A stretch of DNA of 20,562 nucleotides from positions 1-20,562 of the IMG/VR virus record IMGVR_UViG_3300024518_003750; one strand, given 5' to 3'. The DNA comes from a virus. The position numbers were made by a program, and so were the translations under genes. Each line of letters begins with the position of its first letter. Position 1 is the first letter of the stretch. The notes beneath the pieces are model-generated. The model did not search any database, was not told the DNA's origin, and was given only the letters and a program-made list of their open reading frames with translations. Below are positions 14,189-20,562 of this stretch, in pieces.

Positions 14189-15727
14189 GTGTCATGGGGC
14201 CAGCGATTCGTCGACGCCATCGAGTCATCAGACCGGCTGGAACCCGTGTATCTGCTGGAGAGCGTGATCTTGACGTTCAGTAGCCCCCAGAACACGCGGG
14301 TGAGGCTGTCGTCGCATGACGTGGGGGAGCCTTACCACGCGATCATAGCGGGCAGCGGGCATGAGTTCTTGGGCACCGCGCTACAGCCCAGGACGTGGCA
14401 GACCCAGACGGGTGGATTCACCGTGGCCCTCGCTGCGGATCCCGGCAAGCTACGCCGGCAGATGAAGCGCGGGATGGGGATGCAGTTGCGGGTTGGGTTC
14501 AGAGGCTGGAAGACATCGCGGTTCGAGACGGTAGCACTAGGGGTCCTGTGGAATCTGACGTACTCTGGGGGACGCTGGGTGATGGCCTGCAGGGATGCAT
14601 TTGCGGGCCTGACTAGCCGCCACACGCTCACCGGATCGTCCTATGACCTGTTCTTCAACATGCCGATCACCACGACGGTAAGCAGTCAATACCACGTAAC
14701 GGACACTGAGATCGAGGTGGCTGCTACTACTGGGTTTGAGAGCCAGGACTCTAGCGGGGGCGCGGGAGCTCTGAGGGTCACGCCTAACGTTGGCGATCCG
14801 TTCTATTTGACGTACACGGGGACCGCATCAGGCCCGGCTCAGTTCACCGGCCTCAGCACAACCGACCTGTTCAACACGACCCAAAACGATGCAGGCAACA
14901 ACAACCTCGTGGAGTCTGTTGCGTATACCGAGGTGCACCCGATCAACATCGCGCTCAGGATCCTGCAGTCTACTGGCACGGCCCTCCAGAACGGCACGCG
15001 CGATGTGTTGCCGCTGTCCTGGGGTCTCGGTGTGCACAAGCGGCTGGTGGACGTAAAGGACGCAGTCAGCTTCCGACGTGTGACAGAGCCGGCTAGTGGT
15101 TCGAATGACTGGGCCATGCTGGAGACCGAGCCCGCGACTAATCCTCTGACGTACGTGCAGGATTTCCTCAAGCCCGGCGGGTTCTTCCTCACGCAGAGGC
15201 AAGGCCGGATCACCGTGCGAGGGGTGGTCGACGCTCTCAAGGCGGCCCTGGGTCCGGTCAGTATCACCGATATCGATATAGTGGAAATACTGGCCTATGA
15301 GGCGTGGGATAGCTCGCTGCCTCTGGAGTACCGACGATTCAGAACGGTATCCGGCGATGGCTCGGGTTCATTCACGACTGAGCAGGTAGCGTCGATGCCG
15401 GCACAACAGCGACTCACAGAGACGCTAGCGGATGTCCACGAGAACGAGACGCTATGGCGCGAACAGGTGCGAGACCGTCTCCTCCCCTACATGACCCGGA
15501 TTCCAGAGCGAATCGACTTGCTCTTGGGTGGCTGGCGACACGCTCAGCTAGCGGTGGGGGACGTGGTACACCTACGCACCCGGATGATCTCTGGTCGCAA
15601 GCGACTGTCAGTCGACGGTATCAACTCTCGCTGCCTGGTAACGGCGGTGAGCCCTAACTGGTTTGGGGCTACCACGGGCGTCACGCTACTTATCCCGGTC
15701 AATCGGGCCAACGAACACTCAGAATAG
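14189..15727 (+). CDS. Tail hub / tail-associated protein (Tal-like)
   Basis: This 512-aa protein starts at a GTG abutting the preceding TAG, with GGAGG upstream. It contains N-terminal beta segments (LEPVYLLESVILTFSSP, GLLWNL-type strands) and, at about residues 165-240, a repeat-type module (DTEIEVAATTGFESQD, DPFYLTYTGTASGPAQFTGL) that resembles small beta domains found in phage tip and virion adhesins. A C-terminal half ends in SVDGINSRCLVTAVSPNWF and LLIPVNRAN. Location after the Dit-like gene suggests a hub or tail-tip protein. No peptidase or glycosidase catalytic motif was seen. Confidence 0.55.
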   Translation: MSWGQRFVDAIESSDRLEPVYLLESVILTFSSPQNTRVRLSSHDVGEPYHAIIAGSGHEFLGTALQPRTWQTQTGGFTVALAADPGKLRRQMKRGMGMQLRVGFRGWKTSRFETVALGVLWNLTYSGGRWVMACRDAFAGLTSRHTLTGSSYDLFFNMPITTTVSSQYHVTDTEIEVAATTGFESQDSSGGAGALRVTPNVGDPFYLTYTGTASGPAQFTGLSTTDLFNTTQNDAGNNNLVESVAYTEVHPINIALRILQSTGTALQNGTRDVLPLSWGLGVHKRLVDVKDAVSFRRVTEPASGSNDWAMLETEPATNPLTYVQDFLKPGGFFLTQRQGRITVRGVVDALKAALGPVSITDIDIVEILAYEAWDSSLPLEYRRFRTVSGDGSGSFTTEQVASMPAQQRLTETLADVHENETLWREQVRDRLLPYMTRIPERIDLLLGGWRHAQLAVGDVVHLRTRMISGRKRLSVDGINSRCLVTAVSPNWFGATTGVTLLIPVNRANEHSE

Positions 15728-15736
15728 AGGTCTTAC

Positions 15737-16117
15737 ATGTCCGTAAATACCGGCCTGGCCACAGCCGCAACCGACGCTCTCTCAACGGCCTACTCTGTCG
15801 CCACCCTGACGACGCTCCCTGACGAGTGCTTCTTGGGGTATTTGCACGGAGACCTGGACACCATCGCAGGCGGCGCCACTAGCGTTACCGTCTACCTCGC
15901 TGCCGATGCAGCAGGTGACTTCGCGTTGTCTGACGCCAACGCTACGACGATCGTTCTGGGGCTCGGGGCAGCTACAAACGGGGGCGTGAACGTGGCGATC
16001 GCGATCGACTACAAGACCGCTACGAAGGCTGCTGCAGGCACGATCTACGCGGTCGCCAAGACCAACGCCGGAACGTGCAACGCTGTCTGGTCCCTGACCT
16101 TCAGAGAGGACAACTAA
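15737..16117 (+). CDS. Small beta-rich tail-tip-associated protein
   Basis: This 126-aa protein is Ala/Thr-rich with alternating beta-strand patterns (TSVTVYLAADAAGDFAL, NVAIAIDYKTATKAAAGTIY, AVWSLTFREDN). It has no Cys pair, TM segment or signal peptide. The ATG follows AGAGGTC in a 9-nt gap after the hub gene, and the next gene starts one base after the stop. Its size and architecture are like the adjacent 133-aa protein, and the two might form a paired complex. I do not recognise a family. Confidence 0.65.
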   Translation: MSVNTGLATAATDALSTAYSVATLTTLPDECFLGYLHGDLDTIAGGATSVTVYLAADAAGDFALSDANATTIVLGLGAATNGGVNVAIAIDYKTATKAAAGTIYAVAKTNAGTCNAVWSLTFREDN

Positions 16118-16118
16118 C

Positions 16119-16520
16119 GTGGCAAAGTTCACGCCCATGGGTCCGATCCAGGTCGACAAAGCAGCGAACCAGTCAGGCTACTACTGGCTTGCTATGCCTG
16201 CTAACGGGCACTGGCGGATCGATCGGGTGGACTTCGCGCCTTGTGAGACGACACCGCTCCACGCGTCCAACTACGTGACCTGTCAGGTGTTGGTCAACGA
16301 CGGCTTAGGGGGTGATGACGTGCTGATCGCCTCGCACAACACCAGCACCACAGGTGGTCAGCCCTTCGTGGTCAACCGCACTATTCGCGTCCACATGAGC
16401 GGATCGGAAGAGCTGCGCACGCTGAAGGCCGGTCAAGGCCTCAAAGTCCAGAACGTACCAACAGGGGCAGGCGCTAAATGGCGCGGGGCCTACACGATAT
16501 CGCTAACGGAGCTGCCATGA
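16119..16520 (+). CDS. Beta-rich protein near the fibre, paralogue of 6596-6997
   Basis: This 133-aa protein starts at a GTG one base after the preceding TAA. It shares the ordered landmarks of the capsid-adjacent 133-aa protein: IQVDKAA, WRIDRVDFAP, ASNYVT, VNDG.GGDDV, ASHNTSTTGG, AGQGLK and WRGAYT. The two genes even share the 12-nt word ATCCAGGTCGAC at the IQVD codons. Duplication within the genome is the simplest explanation. Since it lies directly upstream of the fibre with an ATGA overlap, it may attach the fibre or decorate the tip. Function unknown. Confidence 0.7.
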   Translation: MAKFTPMGPIQVDKAANQSGYYWLAMPANGHWRIDRVDFAPCETTPLHASNYVTCQVLVNDGLGGDDVLIASHNTSTTGGQPFVVNRTIRVHMSGSEELRTLKAGQGLKVQNVPTGAGAKWRGAYTISLTELP

Positions 16521-18550
16521 GTTCACGATCCCGCGCTATGGGAGCCTTCTATTCCTCTGCCCAGATCGAGCGGATTCTCAGCCGCACAGATCAGAAGGAC
16601 CCGGTAGCTACGGCAACGGTGTCCGGCGACGGCAACATCACGTTGAGCGGTGAGCAGACGATCAACGGCGTACTGACGTCGACCAGCCGAATCCTGCTCA
16701 CCGATCAGACTGCAGGCGCGGAGAACGTTATCTGGGTCACGGGTGCGTCTACATGGACCCGTCCCACCGACTTTGACCAGGATGACGAGGTGACCAACGG
16801 CGCCTCGGTCCATGTGGTCAACGCCAGCAGCACCTACGACCAGCACGAGTTCATCCTGTCGACTGCCGATCCCATCGTGGTCGGAACCACGGTGATCGCA
16901 TGGACCCAGATCAACCCCCTGGCGCTTCATGCTGCAAGCCATCTGCCTGCGGGTGGAGACGCTCTCACCACTGCTGCCCCAGGAGCCACAGGCGTAGCTA
17001 CGGCCAGCGCTGTAGGGGCGGCGGAGTCGTTCGCCAAGAGCGACCACGCCCATCAGAGCAACACCGCCCCAGCTGACTCAACCAAGGCAGCGGCCGCCAT
17101 CGGAACCAGCGGAGAGCCGGCGAGGGCAGACCACAAGCACGACATCACGACCGCTGCCCCGGGCGCCACAGGAGCAGCAACCGCAAGTGCAGAGGGTTCA
17201 GCAACCACGCTCGCAAGGTCCGACCACGCTCATCAGTCCAACACGGCCCCCACCGATACGACGAAGGCAGCGGCCGCCATCGGAACCAGCGGAGAGCCGG
17301 CGAGGGCAGACCACAAGCACGACATCACGACCGCTGCCCCAGGCACGTCCGGTCTTGGTGTCACCTCGGGGGACGGATCTGCTACCACCGTTGCACGTTC
17401 CGACCATACTCACCAGAGCAACACGGCACCAGTCAACAGCACGGCGGGCGCTGCGGCGAAGGGCACGTCAGGCGAGCCGGCTAGGGCGGACCACAAACAC
17501 CAGGTGGACGGTGCGGCCCCAGGGTCGACCGGGGTAGCTACAGCGTCAGCAGAAGGCAGCGCGGCCACTCTCGCAAGGTCCGACCACGCCCATCAGTCCA
17601 ACACGGCCCCCACCGATACGACGAAGGCCGCGGCCGCCATCGGCACGTCTGGAGAGCCAGCGCGAGCGGACCACAAGCACGACATCACCACAGCGGCACC
17701 ATCTGACATAGGCACCGCTAACGCCGAAGGGTCTGCAACGTCCTTGGCTAGGAGCGACCACACACACAACAACCCTCACGGCGTTGGGATCTTCGGTGAC
17801 GGTTCCGACGGGGTGGTCACTATCAGCGGCAACACGACGCTGACCGGTGACGTGTTCTATTCCACTCTGACCGTGCAAAGCGGGTTCACGTTGGACACAG
17901 ACGGCTATCGGGTGCACTGTTCGGGCACGCTGACGGTGGAGAGTACTGCCGTGATCAGCAACGACGGCAACGCGGCAGCCGCCGAGGTAGCGGGGGCAGC
18001 CAGATCATTTCGGGTCACGTGGGGTGGTTCTGCAGGCGGCACAGGCAGCACGGGAGCGGGTGCTAACGGTGGCGCTGGGACCAACGCTATCTACATCGGC
18101 GGCAACGGGGGCGCTGGTGCTAACGCAGCAGGCAACGGCGGGACCAGCAGCGCCTCAGGTTCGCCTGCTGGCGTCCATGGCCTACTGCATCCGGTCGTAA
18201 GCGGCGGGATCCTCCATGTGGCGACCGGGGGCGGCGCTGGGGGCGGAGACGGCGCATCGGGCAACGGCGGCGGCGGCGGCGGTGGCGCTGGCGCTGTACC
18301 GATCTACGCATTCAACCTGGTGAACAGTGGGTCTATCCAGGCGCTTGGCGGCGCTGGGGGTGCTGGGTCTGGGGCAGTCAACGCTGGTGGCGGCGCTGGG
18401 GGTGCTGGTGGACTCGTGTACCTGGTTACTCGCACGTCTACCGGGGCGGGCACCACGTCTGCTGCTGGTGGTGCTGGTGGCGCTGGGTCCGGATCCGGTT
18501 CTGCTGGCTCCACTGGCGGCGCTGGTGCCGTAGTCACCCTCACCATGTAG
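16517..18550 (+). CDS. Tail fibre / receptor-binding protein with DHxH repeats and Gly-rich C-terminus
   Basis: This 677-aa protein has four parts. Residues 30-132 form a common phage-fibre N-domain (SRILLTDQTAGAENVIWVT, TDFDQDDEVTNGA). HAASHLPAGGDAL (138-150) is a fibre linker. Residues 175-415 hold nine repeats of about 30 aa, each ending AR(S/A)DHxH or close to it, resembling the HxH metal-binding motifs known in the T4 gp37 needle. Residues 430-490 look like a beta-solenoid step (FYSTLTVQSGFTLDTDGYRV). Residues 500-677 are glycine-rich (GGNGGAG, GGGGGGGAG), recalling polyglycine-type adhesins such as S16 gp38. A trimeric shaft ending in a glycine-rich tip is inferred. The start is an ATG overlapping the previous stop (ATGA); an upstream ATG at 16478 lies inside that gene. 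Confidence 0.85.
   Translation: MSSRSRAMGAFYSSAQIERILSRTDQKDPVATATVSGDGNITLSGEQTINGVLTSTSRILLTDQTAGAENVIWVTGASTWTRPTDFDQDDEVTNGASVHVVNASSTYDQHEFILSTADPIVVGTTVIAWTQINPLALHAASHLPAGGDALTTAAPGATGVATASAVGAAESFAKSDHAHQSNTAPADSTKAAAAIGTSGEPARADHKHDITTAAPGATGAATASAEGSATTLARSDHAHQSNTAPTDTTKAAAAIGTSGEPARADHKHDITTAAPGTSGLGVTSGDGSATTVARSDHTHQSNTAPVNSTAGAAAKGTSGEPARADHKHQVDGAAPGSTGVATASAEGSAATLARSDHAHQSNTAPTDTTKAAAAIGTSGEPARADHKHDITTAAPSDIGTANAEGSATSLARSDHTHNNPHGVGIFGDGSDGVVTISGNTTLTGDVFYSTLTVQSGFTLDTDGYRVHCSGTLTVESTAVISNDGNAAAAEVAGAARSFRVTWGGSAGGTGSTGAGANGGAGTNAIYIGGNGGAGANAAGNGGTSSASGSPAGVHGLLHPVVSGGILHVATGGGAGGGDGASGNGGGGGGGAGAVPIYAFNLVNSGSIQALGGAGGAGSGAVNAGGGAGGAGGLVYLVTRTSTGAGTTSAAGGAGGAGSGSGSAGSTGGAGAVVTLTM
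17039..17752 (+). repeat. Four tandem 180-nt (60-aa) repeats in the fibre gene
   Basis: Copies begin at 17039, 17219, 17399 and 17579; the last is 6 nt short. Positions 17084-17160 and 17264-17340 are identical over 77 nt. The second and fourth copies are nearly identical at DNA level over about 70 nt. Each 60-aa unit contains two related half-units ending ADHKH and SDHxH. Such tracts can expand or contract by recombination, changing shaft length. Confidence 0.9.
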
Positions 18551-18558
18551 GATCGAGC

Positions 18559-18819
18559 ATGCCCACAATCACCTGTGCCGACGAAGATCACGCGACCCGA
18601 GCAGCCCTCCCAGGGTGGTCTGCAAGCCTTGGGACGTCTGACGTACCGTCCACCGCCTATGTCTGTCAGGCCTGCGCGGCAGCTCGAGCGGTTGATCCCG
18701 TTCGCCTTGCTCGTCTTGCTGCCCTTAACGAGCTCGGGGAAGCGGCCGTTGACATTCAGCGCGCGACCACAACTGCCGGCGTTAGGTCTGCCGTAGCAGC
18801 CCATAAGGCACGACGGTGA
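18559..18819 (+). CDS. Small protein with one CxxC, unknown function
   Basis: This 86-aa protein starts with an ATG 8 nt after the fibre stop, with AGGATCGAG as Shine-Dalgarno. The first half has scattered Cys (C6, then VCQACAAA). The second half is an Ala/Arg-rich helix (VRLARLAALNELGEAAVDIQ). Position directly after a fibre gene is where fibre chaperones or adhesin partners often lie, but nothing in the sequence identifies it as one. Its stop overlaps the next start (GTGA). Confidence 0.6.
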   Translation: MPTITCADEDHATRAALPGWSASLGTSDVPSTAYVCQACAAARAVDPVRLARLAALNELGEAAVDIQRATTTAGVRSAVAAHKARR

Positions 18820-19340
18820 GCGACGAACTACAGCGACAGATCGACGTAAACCGGGCCGACATCGCCAAGGGAAAGGAGCTTGTCTACCCCGTGGTCGAGC
18901 AAGCCAAAACGAACACTGCAGCGATCGACCGCCTTGAGGGGCAGGTTGAGAAGGTGGAGACACGCTTGGAAGGCAAGATCGAACGGACAGACACCCAGGT
19001 ACAGGACCTGTCGCTCGTAGTCACAGAGGCAATAGGGGCAGCGAAGACTCTCACCGGAGCGTTCGACGGGATGAGCGCCCAGATCGCTACCATCAGAGAG
19101 AGCGAGGCGCCCATCGAGCCGGACGCCAAGGGCTTCGAGGCCTGGAAAACGCAATGGAGAGAGGCAGCCACGCCCACCAACTTCGTGCTGCTGATCGTCA
19201 TCGTGACGACTATCGGCTCCCTGGTCCGCCGAGAGATCGGTCAGGCAGAGGCAGCGGCCCAGATCCAGCACGCCATCACCATGAGTCAGCCCGCCGTGGT
19301 AGGCCCACAGGAGCCAGCCAAGGCCAAGGCGAAACAGTAA
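18816..19340 (+). CDS. Coiled-coil protein with a single transmembrane segment
   Basis: In this 174-aa protein, residues 1-70 form a long amphipathic helix with coiled-coil heptads (AAIDRLEGQVEKVETRLEGK). Residues 75-120 are helical and polar, and residues 122-137 (NFVLLIVIVTTIGSLV) form one TM helix followed by RRE. A short Ala/Pro/Lys-rich tail closes it. Ahead of the endolysin, a membrane protein is a candidate for the lysis module (holin or regulator of lysis), but a large cytoplasmic coiled coil before a single TM is unlike classical small holins. The GTG start overlaps the previous TGA, with AAGG about 7 nt upstream. Confidence 0.65.
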   Translation: MSDELQRQIDVNRADIAKGKELVYPVVEQAKTNTAAIDRLEGQVEKVETRLEGKIERTDTQVQDLSLVVTEAIGAAKTLTGAFDGMSAQIATIRESEAPIEPDAKGFEAWKTQWREAATPTNFVLLIVIVTTIGSLVRREIGQAEAAAQIQHAITMSQPAVVGPQEPAKAKAKQ

Positions 19341-19342
19341 CC

Positions 19343-19411
19343 GGCGGGTAGTCGACCCCTCCCTGGACCTTCGTTGTTTTCCCCCTCTCGGGTCCTCGTC
19401 GTCTACCCGCC
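19343..19411. repeat. Inverted repeat spanning the gap before the 92-aa gene
   Basis: GGCGGGTAGTCGAC (19343-19356) pairs with GTCGTCTACCCGCC (19398-19411) over 14 bp with one mismatch, enclosing 41 nt that contain a nested GGACC/GGTCC stem. It occupies most of the 87-nt gap between genes, the longest gap inside the late operon. A structured leader or an mRNA-processing/attenuation element are possibilities. It lacks the T-run of a classical terminator directly after the stem. Confidence 0.55.
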
Positions 19412-19427
19412 CACCCTGGAGACACAG

Positions 19428-19706
19428 ATGAAAGCCGTCGCCCCCCAGCTCGTAGCAGCCCTGGCCATGCAGTCTGTCGAGGCGGCCGCTAGCCTACCCA
19501 AGCTCAACGGCAAACAGCGACACAGGGCAGCCCGTAAGGACCTGGCGCGCAAGCTCGATGCCCTACTCACCTTCCCGCCTACTCCCATGGGCCTCGTCGC
19601 GGAGCTCGTAGACGGCCCGCTTCTGCTGCTCTGCGGATCGTTCGTAGAGCACGCGTACCAGCAGTGGCGGACCAAGCGTGCGAAACGAACGGACTCCCGC
19701 AGATGA
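19428..19706 (+). CDS. 92-aa protein in the lysis region, unknown function
   Basis: The ATG at 19428 has GGAG 7 nt upstream. The protein has an N-terminal helix (AVAPQLVAALAMQSVEAAAS), a basic stretch (NGKQRHRAARKDLARKLDAL), one mildly hydrophobic segment (MGLVAELVDGPLLLLCGSF) and a basic C-terminus (WRTKRAKRTDSRR). The segment holds acidic residues, so a true TM helix is doubtful. It overlaps the endolysin start by 4 nt (ATGA), which places it in the lysis cassette and makes a small holin-like or regulatory role possible. A frame upstream to 19374 (TTG) exists but lacks a Shine-Dalgarno. Confidence 0.6.
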   Translation: MKAVAPQLVAALAMQSVEAAASLPKLNGKQRHRAARKDLARKLDALLTFPPTPMGLVAELVDGPLLLLCGSFVEHAYQQWRTKRAKRTDSRR

Positions 19707-20329
19707 CCCGGCGTCCTCTGGATGTCATGCTCACGATCGGCCATGACTTATGGGGCCCAGGTGCCCGCGGGCAGGGCATCCCAGAGCGGTACTTCATGGG
19801 GGCTTGGGCGCCAGCGTTCGCGCGGTCGCTCCGGGTCGCTGGGTTCCGTACCGCGATCGACTACAGGCGCATCGAGGACGGCGAGGATCGATACCAGCAG
19901 CTGATAGCCAGGTGCTCTACACGCGCGCCCAGAGTCCTGATCGACCTGCACTTTAACTCGGGGGGCTATCCGGGCGTAGGGGGCTTGCACCGTCCTGGTC
20001 ATACGAGCGGCCGGCGCCTGGTAGAGTTGGTCACCCGGTACCTGTCAGAAGCTCAGGGCACCAAGGCCCATCCGCCGAGAGACCATGCCGGGGCGGACGG
20101 CAGGCCTCGGGCGTGGACTGGGACCGAGACTCAGTCAGCAGATGGGCAGTGGTACCCAGCTGGCTCACCGCTCTATCTGCTGGAGTTGCCAGATCCGATC
20201 GTGCCCGTCGTGCTCGAGCTATTCGACGGGTCGGTCGAGGCGGACCATGCCTCGGCGGTGGCGGCGCTCAGGGCAGGGAAAACACAGGCGGCGCTAACTC
20301 GGGCCGTCAGTGAGTTTCTGGGCGGGTAG
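19703..20329 (+). CDS. Endolysin: N-acetylmuramoyl-L-alanine amidase (Amidase_3-like)
   Basis: This 208-aa enzyme would cleave the amide bond between muramic acid and the stem peptide at the end of infection. It follows the Amidase_3 zinc motif: GHDLWGPGARGQGIPE with H14 and E28, the strand LIDLHFNSG with H83, and a late E161 in LYLLELPDP that fits the catalytic glutamate. It lacks a signal peptide, so a holin would be needed for export. The start overlaps the previous stop (ATGA). The fold ends with a helix at VSEFLGG, a natural domain end, and no cell-wall-binding domain precedes the TAG stop. Confidence 0.8.
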   Translation: MTRRPLDVMLTIGHDLWGPGARGQGIPERYFMGAWAPAFARSLRVAGFRTAIDYRRIEDGEDRYQQLIARCSTRAPRVLIDLHFNSGGYPGVGGLHRPGHTSGRRLVELVTRYLSEAQGTKAHPPRDHAGADGRPRAWTGTETQSADGQWYPAGSPLYLLELPDPIVPVVLELFDGSVEADHASAVAALRAGKTQAALTRAVSEFLGG

Positions 20330-20562
20330 ATCCGTTCCCGCCCGTCCGTAGCCTCAGGCCCCGCCTCGAACCCCAGCTCCAGCAGCACGTCCCAAAGCAC
20401 CAGCCCCGCCTCAGCCCCCTGCCAGCGTGACCCCTCCATCGCCATCACGGAACCCGTCCCCGAACCCGCGCCCGTCCCCGTCCCCGAACCCGTCCCCGTC
20501 CCCGAACCCGTACCCGCCCCCATCGCCGAACCCGAACCCGAACCCGAACCCGCGCCCATCGC
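20330..20562 (+). other. Open Pro-rich frame continuing past the amidase TAG to the window edge
   Basis: The amidase frame stays open after TAG (20327-20329) to the end of the window with no ATG, GTG or TTG. It reads a Ser/Pro-rich stretch and then repeated EP/VP dipeptides from 20450. In another plus frame a GTG at 20427 would give an SP/NP repeat, and the minus strand reads GSGTG repeats. All three plus frames are open in the repeat part, so the coding frame cannot be decided. A readthrough linker to a distal domain, a separate gene with an unusual start, or noncoding low-complexity DNA are all possible. Confidence 0.4.
20441..20562. repeat. Hexanucleotide-type low-complexity repeat
   Basis: From about 20450 the sequence is built from GAACCC and GTCCCC blocks, with four tandem CCGAAC-type units near 20530-20552. 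It is strongly strand-biased (C-rich on plus) and runs off the window. Such tracts mutate by slippage and are prone to assembly error. Confidence 0.85.

Noticed and set aside
17039-17752. CRISPR-like repeated DNA
   Set aside because: The period is 180 nt, in frame, with repeats inside a coding sequence and no unique spacers of uniform size.
18304-18963. Minus-strand 219-aa frame across the fibre end and the next two genes
   Set aside because: Pro/Ala repeats arise from the Gly-rich codons of the fibre; it spans three plus-strand genes.
20327-20329. TAG reassigned to an amino acid in this phage
   Set aside because: Other genes here, including capsid, tail tube and the Dit-like protein, end naturally at TAG, so the codon works as a stop.
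20173-20559. Minus-strand 128-aa frame with GSGTG repeats
   Set aside because: Half of it is antisense to the amidase catalytic domain and the rest is the low-complexity tract; no supporting Shine-Dalgarno or domain.

Overview
The window is a GC-rich stretch of a tailed double-stranded DNA bacteriophage (or prophage). It carries DNA packaging, head, neck, long non-contractile tail, receptor-binding fibre and lysis genes in the usual siphovirus order. The evidence is a terminase ATPase/nuclease, an HK97-type portal, prohead protease and major capsid protein, gp6/gp10-like connectors, a tail tube protein, a frameshift-linked tail chaperone pair, a tape measure protein, tail-tip proteins, a repetitive fibre and an Amidase_3 endolysin. 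Shine-Dalgarno motifs (AGGAG, GGAGG) and ATG/GTG/TTG starts indicate a bacterial host. The host genus cannot be named from this sequence. No integrase, tRNA, rRNA, CRISPR array or insertion sequence was seen.

Layout. (1) 106-636, plus strand: a possible small terminase subunit, preceded by an 8-bp inverted repeat. (2) 738-2275, minus strand: a small ribbon-helix-helix gene translationally coupled (GTGA overlap) to the large terminase. These are the only minus-strand genes. (3) 2276-2359: a divergent, AT-richer regulatory region. (4) 2360-7284, plus strand: portal, prohead protease with an unusual C-terminal XRE-like helix-turn-helix region, major capsid protein, a 133-aa capsid-associated candidate and a Lys/Ala-tailed small protein. 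(5) 7285-8693: head-tail connector, gp10-like neck protein and candidate tail terminator. (6) 8690-9484: a DUF2341-like protein. (7) 9496-11393: tail tube protein, a 52-aa double CxxCxGxG zinc-ribbon protein, and tail chaperone G with a +1-frame T extension. (8) 11394-15727: tape measure, Dit-like and hub-like proteins. (9) 15737-18550: two small beta-rich proteins and a 677-aa fibre with nine DHxH repeats and a glycine-rich C-terminus. (10) 18559-20329: a small CxxC protein, a coiled-coil/single-TM protein, a 92-aa protein and an N-acetylmuramoyl-L-alanine amidase. (11) 20330-20562: a low-complexity Pro-rich tract that stays open in the amidase frame past its TAG stop.

From 2360 on, genes are packed with almost no spacing. 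Many stops and starts overlap or abut (ATGA, GTGA, TAATG, TAGATG, TAGGTG, TGATTG), so a single plus-strand late operon with translational coupling is likely. The packaging motor (TerL, probably with TerS) loads DNA through the portal. The protease matures the HK97-fold shell. The connectors join it to a tail whose length is set by the 671-aa tape measure. The fibre contacts the host surface, and the coiled-coil/TM protein and amidase probably act in lysis.

Points most worth a second look are the paralogous 133-aa proteins at the capsid and fibre ends of the operon, the short zinc-ribbon gene in the tail chaperone region, the CCCT +1 frameshift candidate, the protease-HTH fusion flanked by KHWLD repeats, the DHxH/polyglycine fibre, the inverted terL/RHH cassette, and the open Pro-rich frame after the amidase.
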